DNA of 64,000 bases from Solea solea (Eukaryota; Chordata; Actinopteri; Pleuronectiformes; Soleidae): the NCBI RefSeq assembly GCF_958295425.1, contig NC_081154.1, positions 19,219,364 through 19,283,363 of the forward strand. The letters are read 5' to 3'. The notes beneath the pieces were generated by a model. The model was not told the origin of the DNA. It ran no database searches and saw only the letters and a list, made by a program, of their open reading frames with translations. This document shows positions 1 to 64,000 of this stretch, one piece after another. The position numbers and the translations under genes are program-made. Position 1 is the stretch's first letter, and each line of letters opens with the position of its first letter.

Positions 1-176
1 CAGTCAACATATACCGAACCGAACCGAAAACCGTGACCACAAAACCGTGAACTGAACCGAACCGTTGATTGTGTGAGTCGTTCAACCCATACAACACACC
101 GATGGTAAACCTCACATAATGCAGCTTTAAATATCATAAATAATGGACACAGACGCGTATGAAGATCTTTCCTTAC

Positions 177-49965
<49,789 letters not shown>

Positions 49966-50160
49966 GGCTCCGTGTTTCTTTCACGATCGTGGATTCTGCT
50001 GTGGATCAAGTCTGAGTCTGTGTGAAGCACCACACACACACACACACACTCACGCACACACACCGCGCCGCTTCCCATTGGATGGCGCGTGCTGAAGGAG
50101 GGAGGAGCTGCACAGGTGTAATAGAGAGAGCGCGCGTGTGCGCCACATTACACCCGCCCT
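49966..50160 (-). promoter_or_regulatory. ryr2: ryr2 5' leader and candidate promoter
   Basis: Upstream of the ryr2 ATG lies about 75 bp of leader, a CA repeat, then a GC-richer block with GCGCC and an inverted CCAAT box (ATTGG at about 50089-50093). There is no obvious TATA box. The position relative to exon 1 supports a promoter; the start site is not known. Confidence 0.45.
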
Positions 50161-50373
50161 CTTTGATTTAATTTGTGTTAAAATTAAAATTGAGTTTCAT
50201 GGCAGTTATTAATTGACACATAATAATAAAAATAAACATACATTTGTAAAATTATGCACGTTTCACTTATTTGAAGCAGAAATTAAAAAACGATATTATC
50301 TCTCAGTGCCAGACTATAGTAGCTTCATGGACCAGCAGGGGGCCACACCCACTACACTTGAACAACATTGATA

Positions 50374-51256
50374 CAGTGGGTTTCTTTCCCATTGACATAG
50401 AGTGGGTTTCTTTCTCATTGAAGTAGAGTGGGTTTCTTTCCCATTGAATTAGAGTGGGTTTACTTCCCATTGACGTAGAGTGGGCTTCTTTTCCATTGAC
50501 GTAGAGTGGGTTTCTTATCCATTGACGTAGTGGGTTTCTTTCCCATTAGGTTTACCATTTAAGTAGAGTGGGTTTCTTTCCCATTGATGTAGAGTGGGTT
50601 TTTTTCCCATTGAAGTAGAGTGGGTTTCTTTCCCATTGGGTTTCCCATTGAGGTAGAATGGGTTTTTACCCATTGAAGTAGAGTGGGTTTCTTTCCCATT
50701 GATGTAGAGTGGGCTTCTTTTCCAATGACGTAGAGTGGGTTTCTTATCCATTGACGTAGAGTGGGTTTCTTTCCCATTAGGTTTACCATTGAAGTAGAGT
50801 GGGTTTCTTTCCCATTGATGTAGAGTGGGGTTTTTTCCCATTGAAGTAGAGTGGGTTTCTTTCCCATTGGGTTTCCCATTGATGTAGAGTGGGTTTCTTT
50901 TTCATTGAAGGAGAGTGGGTTTCTTTCCCATTGAAGTAGAGTGGGTTTCTTTTCATTGAAGTAGAGTGGGTTTCTTTCCCATTGATGTAGAGTGGGCTTC
51001 TTTTCCAATGACGTAGAGTGGGTTTCTTATCCATTGACGTAGAGTGGGTTTCTTTCCCATTAGGTTTACCATTGAAGTAGAGTGGGTTTCTTTCCCATTG
51101 ATGTAGAGTGGTTTTTTTCCCCATTGAAGTAGAGTGGGTTTCTTTCCCATTGGGTTTCCCATTGAGGTAGAATGGGTTTTTTCCCAATGAAGTAGAGTGG
51201 GTTTCTTTCCCATTGATGTAGAGTGGGTTTCTTTCCCATTTAAGTAGAATGGGGTT
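50374..51256. repeat. minisatellite upstream of ryr2 (unit about 25 bp, GTAGAGTGGGTTTCTTTCCC)
   Basis: About 35 units of a 22-27-bp motif ending CCCATTGA, with variant units. The marker variant CCCATTAGGTTTACC recurs at 50542, 50773 and 51056, so there is higher-order structure. It sits between the mtr 3' end and the ryr2 promoter. Long reading frames inside it (such as GKKPTLHQWE repeats) are repeat shadows. Confidence 0.93.
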
Positions 51257-51257
51257 T

Positions 51258-51676
51258 TCCTGTAAATTTTCATTAAATTGTCCATGAAAAGTCAAAAATA
51301 AAACAATTTTAATCTTTAAAATGATTCTACAACAATGACCTCATGACCTCACCTGCAGTAGTTTCACTGTCCACCAGGGGACGACAACACATCACTGATG
51401 CATGTTGCACTTCATAAATGAGCTCGTACAATTTTTGCCGAATCATGTTTTGTTGGTCATTTCTTTTTAAAGAACAAACGAACATGACTACACTGTAAAA
51501 AATAAACTCATACCGTTTATATGCTGGTTATTCACCGTCTACACTGCATTTACATTGATTTTTATGATTATAATATTTAACAATACAAAATGAATAAGAA
51601 ACCAAATAATAAAACAGCAGAAATAAACACACACTGTAAAAAAACAGACACAGAATTTCAACGTGTATTCAAACTA
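51258..51676. other. intergenic sequence between mtr and ryr2
   Basis: AT-rich unique sequence just past the candidate mtr poly(A) signal. Nothing recognised. Confidence 0.5.
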
Positions 51677-51682
51677 TTTATT
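51677..51682 (-). terminator. mtr: candidate mtr polyadenylation signal AATAAA
   Basis: TTTATT on the plus strand reads AATAAA on the gene strand, about 1.2 kb past the mtr stop and 1.7 kb before the ryr2 start codon. Usage is not shown. Confidence 0.4.
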
Positions 51683-52915
51683 TTTTCATAAAACACTTTT
51701 GTTGTTAGTGTTTCACAGTCTCTGCAGCAGCAACGTTATTTACGTACTTTTTTACAAAAATAAAGTAAAACAAACGTTTTCTTAACACGTGAAACTCACT
51801 TAAGTCCTTTTAAGTTTTTGTTTTTTCTGTACGATCCAGAAAACGTCATGAATTAATCGTAGTTAACCGTGTGTTTGCGTTTTTTCTATGACGACAAAGA
51901 CGAAAAACAATAAAACCGTAACAAAGAGACAAAACATTTTTTATGTAAACTTTCTCTTAGACAAATTTAAGGGTTTTTTTTTTAAAGACAAAAGAGACTT
52001 TATACATATTTACTTAGTGTTGTTGATATCAGGGATTATTTCTTAAATCAATGTCCTGATTTTAATCCAAATTTAACCTTTTGAGAATTTTTAACAAAAA
52101 TCGCAAAAATTAGCTTTAGTCCTTACAATTCTCAGCGATGTCAATGCGTTAACTGTCGATAAAGTCTTAAGTGAAACGGTGGTTGCGCTTTCTTTCCCTT
52201 TTCTGTGACATGATTTTTAACAGATAATTAAAACATTTTCTCTACAGAAACGCGATAAAAATCAGAGGTAATTTCATCTACGAGGGATTTTATTTTTGTA
52301 ATTGTTCGTAACATTTTGAAGTAGTAACTTTGTTATACAGTTTGTTTTTTTAACCGTAAAAGATATTTTTGGATTTTTTTCCAACTGATAAATGCAAAAA
52401 AAAGGCATTATGGGAGCAGCAAATAAATAACGTACAATGTTTACGAACCTCGTGACTCAAGCTACATCCACGCCAAGTTTTTATCTGAAAAATGACAAAA
52501 ACTTACATTACGTAAGAAATTGATTTGAATGAGTCTTCGCAGTTTGTTTGCGTAGATTCAGAACTTTCCGAGAACCACGACAAAAACTGAAACGAAGCGT
52601 TAACGCAGCTTTAATCAAGTTCCGATAAAATCCATACAGGAAGTGAATGCAGGAAACCGCATCATTCTAACCCCGCCCACACTGAAATGAAACTGAGATG
52701 CTAGCTCGATTATTCGAACTTTGAAATTTTGCGGCTTAATAACGACGTGATTGTATTTTTTAACGTAAACACGACGTCATAGTGTTGACGCAGCTTAGAA
52801 CGTAGTCCACCTAGTGGCAGAAGTTGAGAATTCTTGAAGATTTGTTTCAAATTTGAAATGAAAATGTAACTTTTGTGTTTGTTTTTGTCGTGATCAAACT
52901 CGCTCTGGGACGCGT
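51677..52915 (-). other. mtr: probable mtr 3' UTR with poly(A) signal
   Basis: The stretch after the mtr stop codon is AT-rich, has no interspersed repeat that I recognise, and reaches an AATAAA on the minus strand at 51677-51682. The extent of the UTR is inferred; transcript ends would settle it. Confidence 0.5.

Positions 52916-64000
<11,085 letters not shown>

Noticed and set aside
50515..51295. Frames repeating GKKPTLHQWERNPLY upstream of ryr2
   Set aside because: Translation of the 25-bp minisatellite; units vary in length and there is no start context or homology.

Overview
This window reads as genomic DNA from a teleost fish. Two split genes lie on the minus strand in tandem. Nearest the right edge is cobalamin-dependent methionine synthase (mtr); its 23 visible exons run from beyond base 64000 down to a stop codon at 52916-52918. 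About 3 kb further along is the cardiac-type ryanodine receptor (ryr2), which starts at an ATG at 49963-49965 and runs off the left edge. I placed 67 ryr2 coding exons by reading protein homology and checking AC/CT splice dinucleotides and codon phase at every junction; together they encode about 3,018 residues. The same MTR-then-RYR2 order is known in mammals. The teleost call rests on protein divergence from mammals, compact introns, dense CA/GT microsatellites, and LINE/SINE copies with the AAGTCGCTTTGGATAAAAG-type tail that is common in fish genomes.

Region by region: 1-35600 holds ryr2 exons 67 to 2 with mostly short introns. 35599-49917 is intron 1, about 14 kb of tandem repeats and transposon fragments with no gene that I can see. 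49918-50160 holds exon 1, the 5' leader and a probable promoter. 50374-51256 is a minisatellite just upstream of ryr2. 51677-52915 is the probable mtr 3' UTR. 52916-64000 holds the mtr exons, with two related TTAA-flanked transposons in its introns.

The two proteins have unrelated jobs. Methionine synthase remethylates homocysteine in the cytosol, and RYR2 is the calcium release channel of the sarcoplasmic reticulum. Nothing here shows that they act together; what they share is old linkage. The ryr2 part covers the N-terminal domains, SPRY1-3, both RyR-repeat pairs including the serines matching human Ser2808 and Ser2814, and much of the helical solenoid. The pore lies outside the window.

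The most unusual signals are intronic. One ryr2 intron carries a 27-bp minisatellite in which each unit copies the real 3' splice site in the same codon phase, with about 13 units open in frame into exon 34. Two other ryr2 introns carry arrays that resemble 5' splice sites on the gene strand. A long-TIR MITE family recurs at least a dozen times, and a TTAA-targeting element carrying a THAP-like reading frame appears twice, once nested in that MITE. I found no CRISPR array, operon, rRNA gene or intact tRNA gene.
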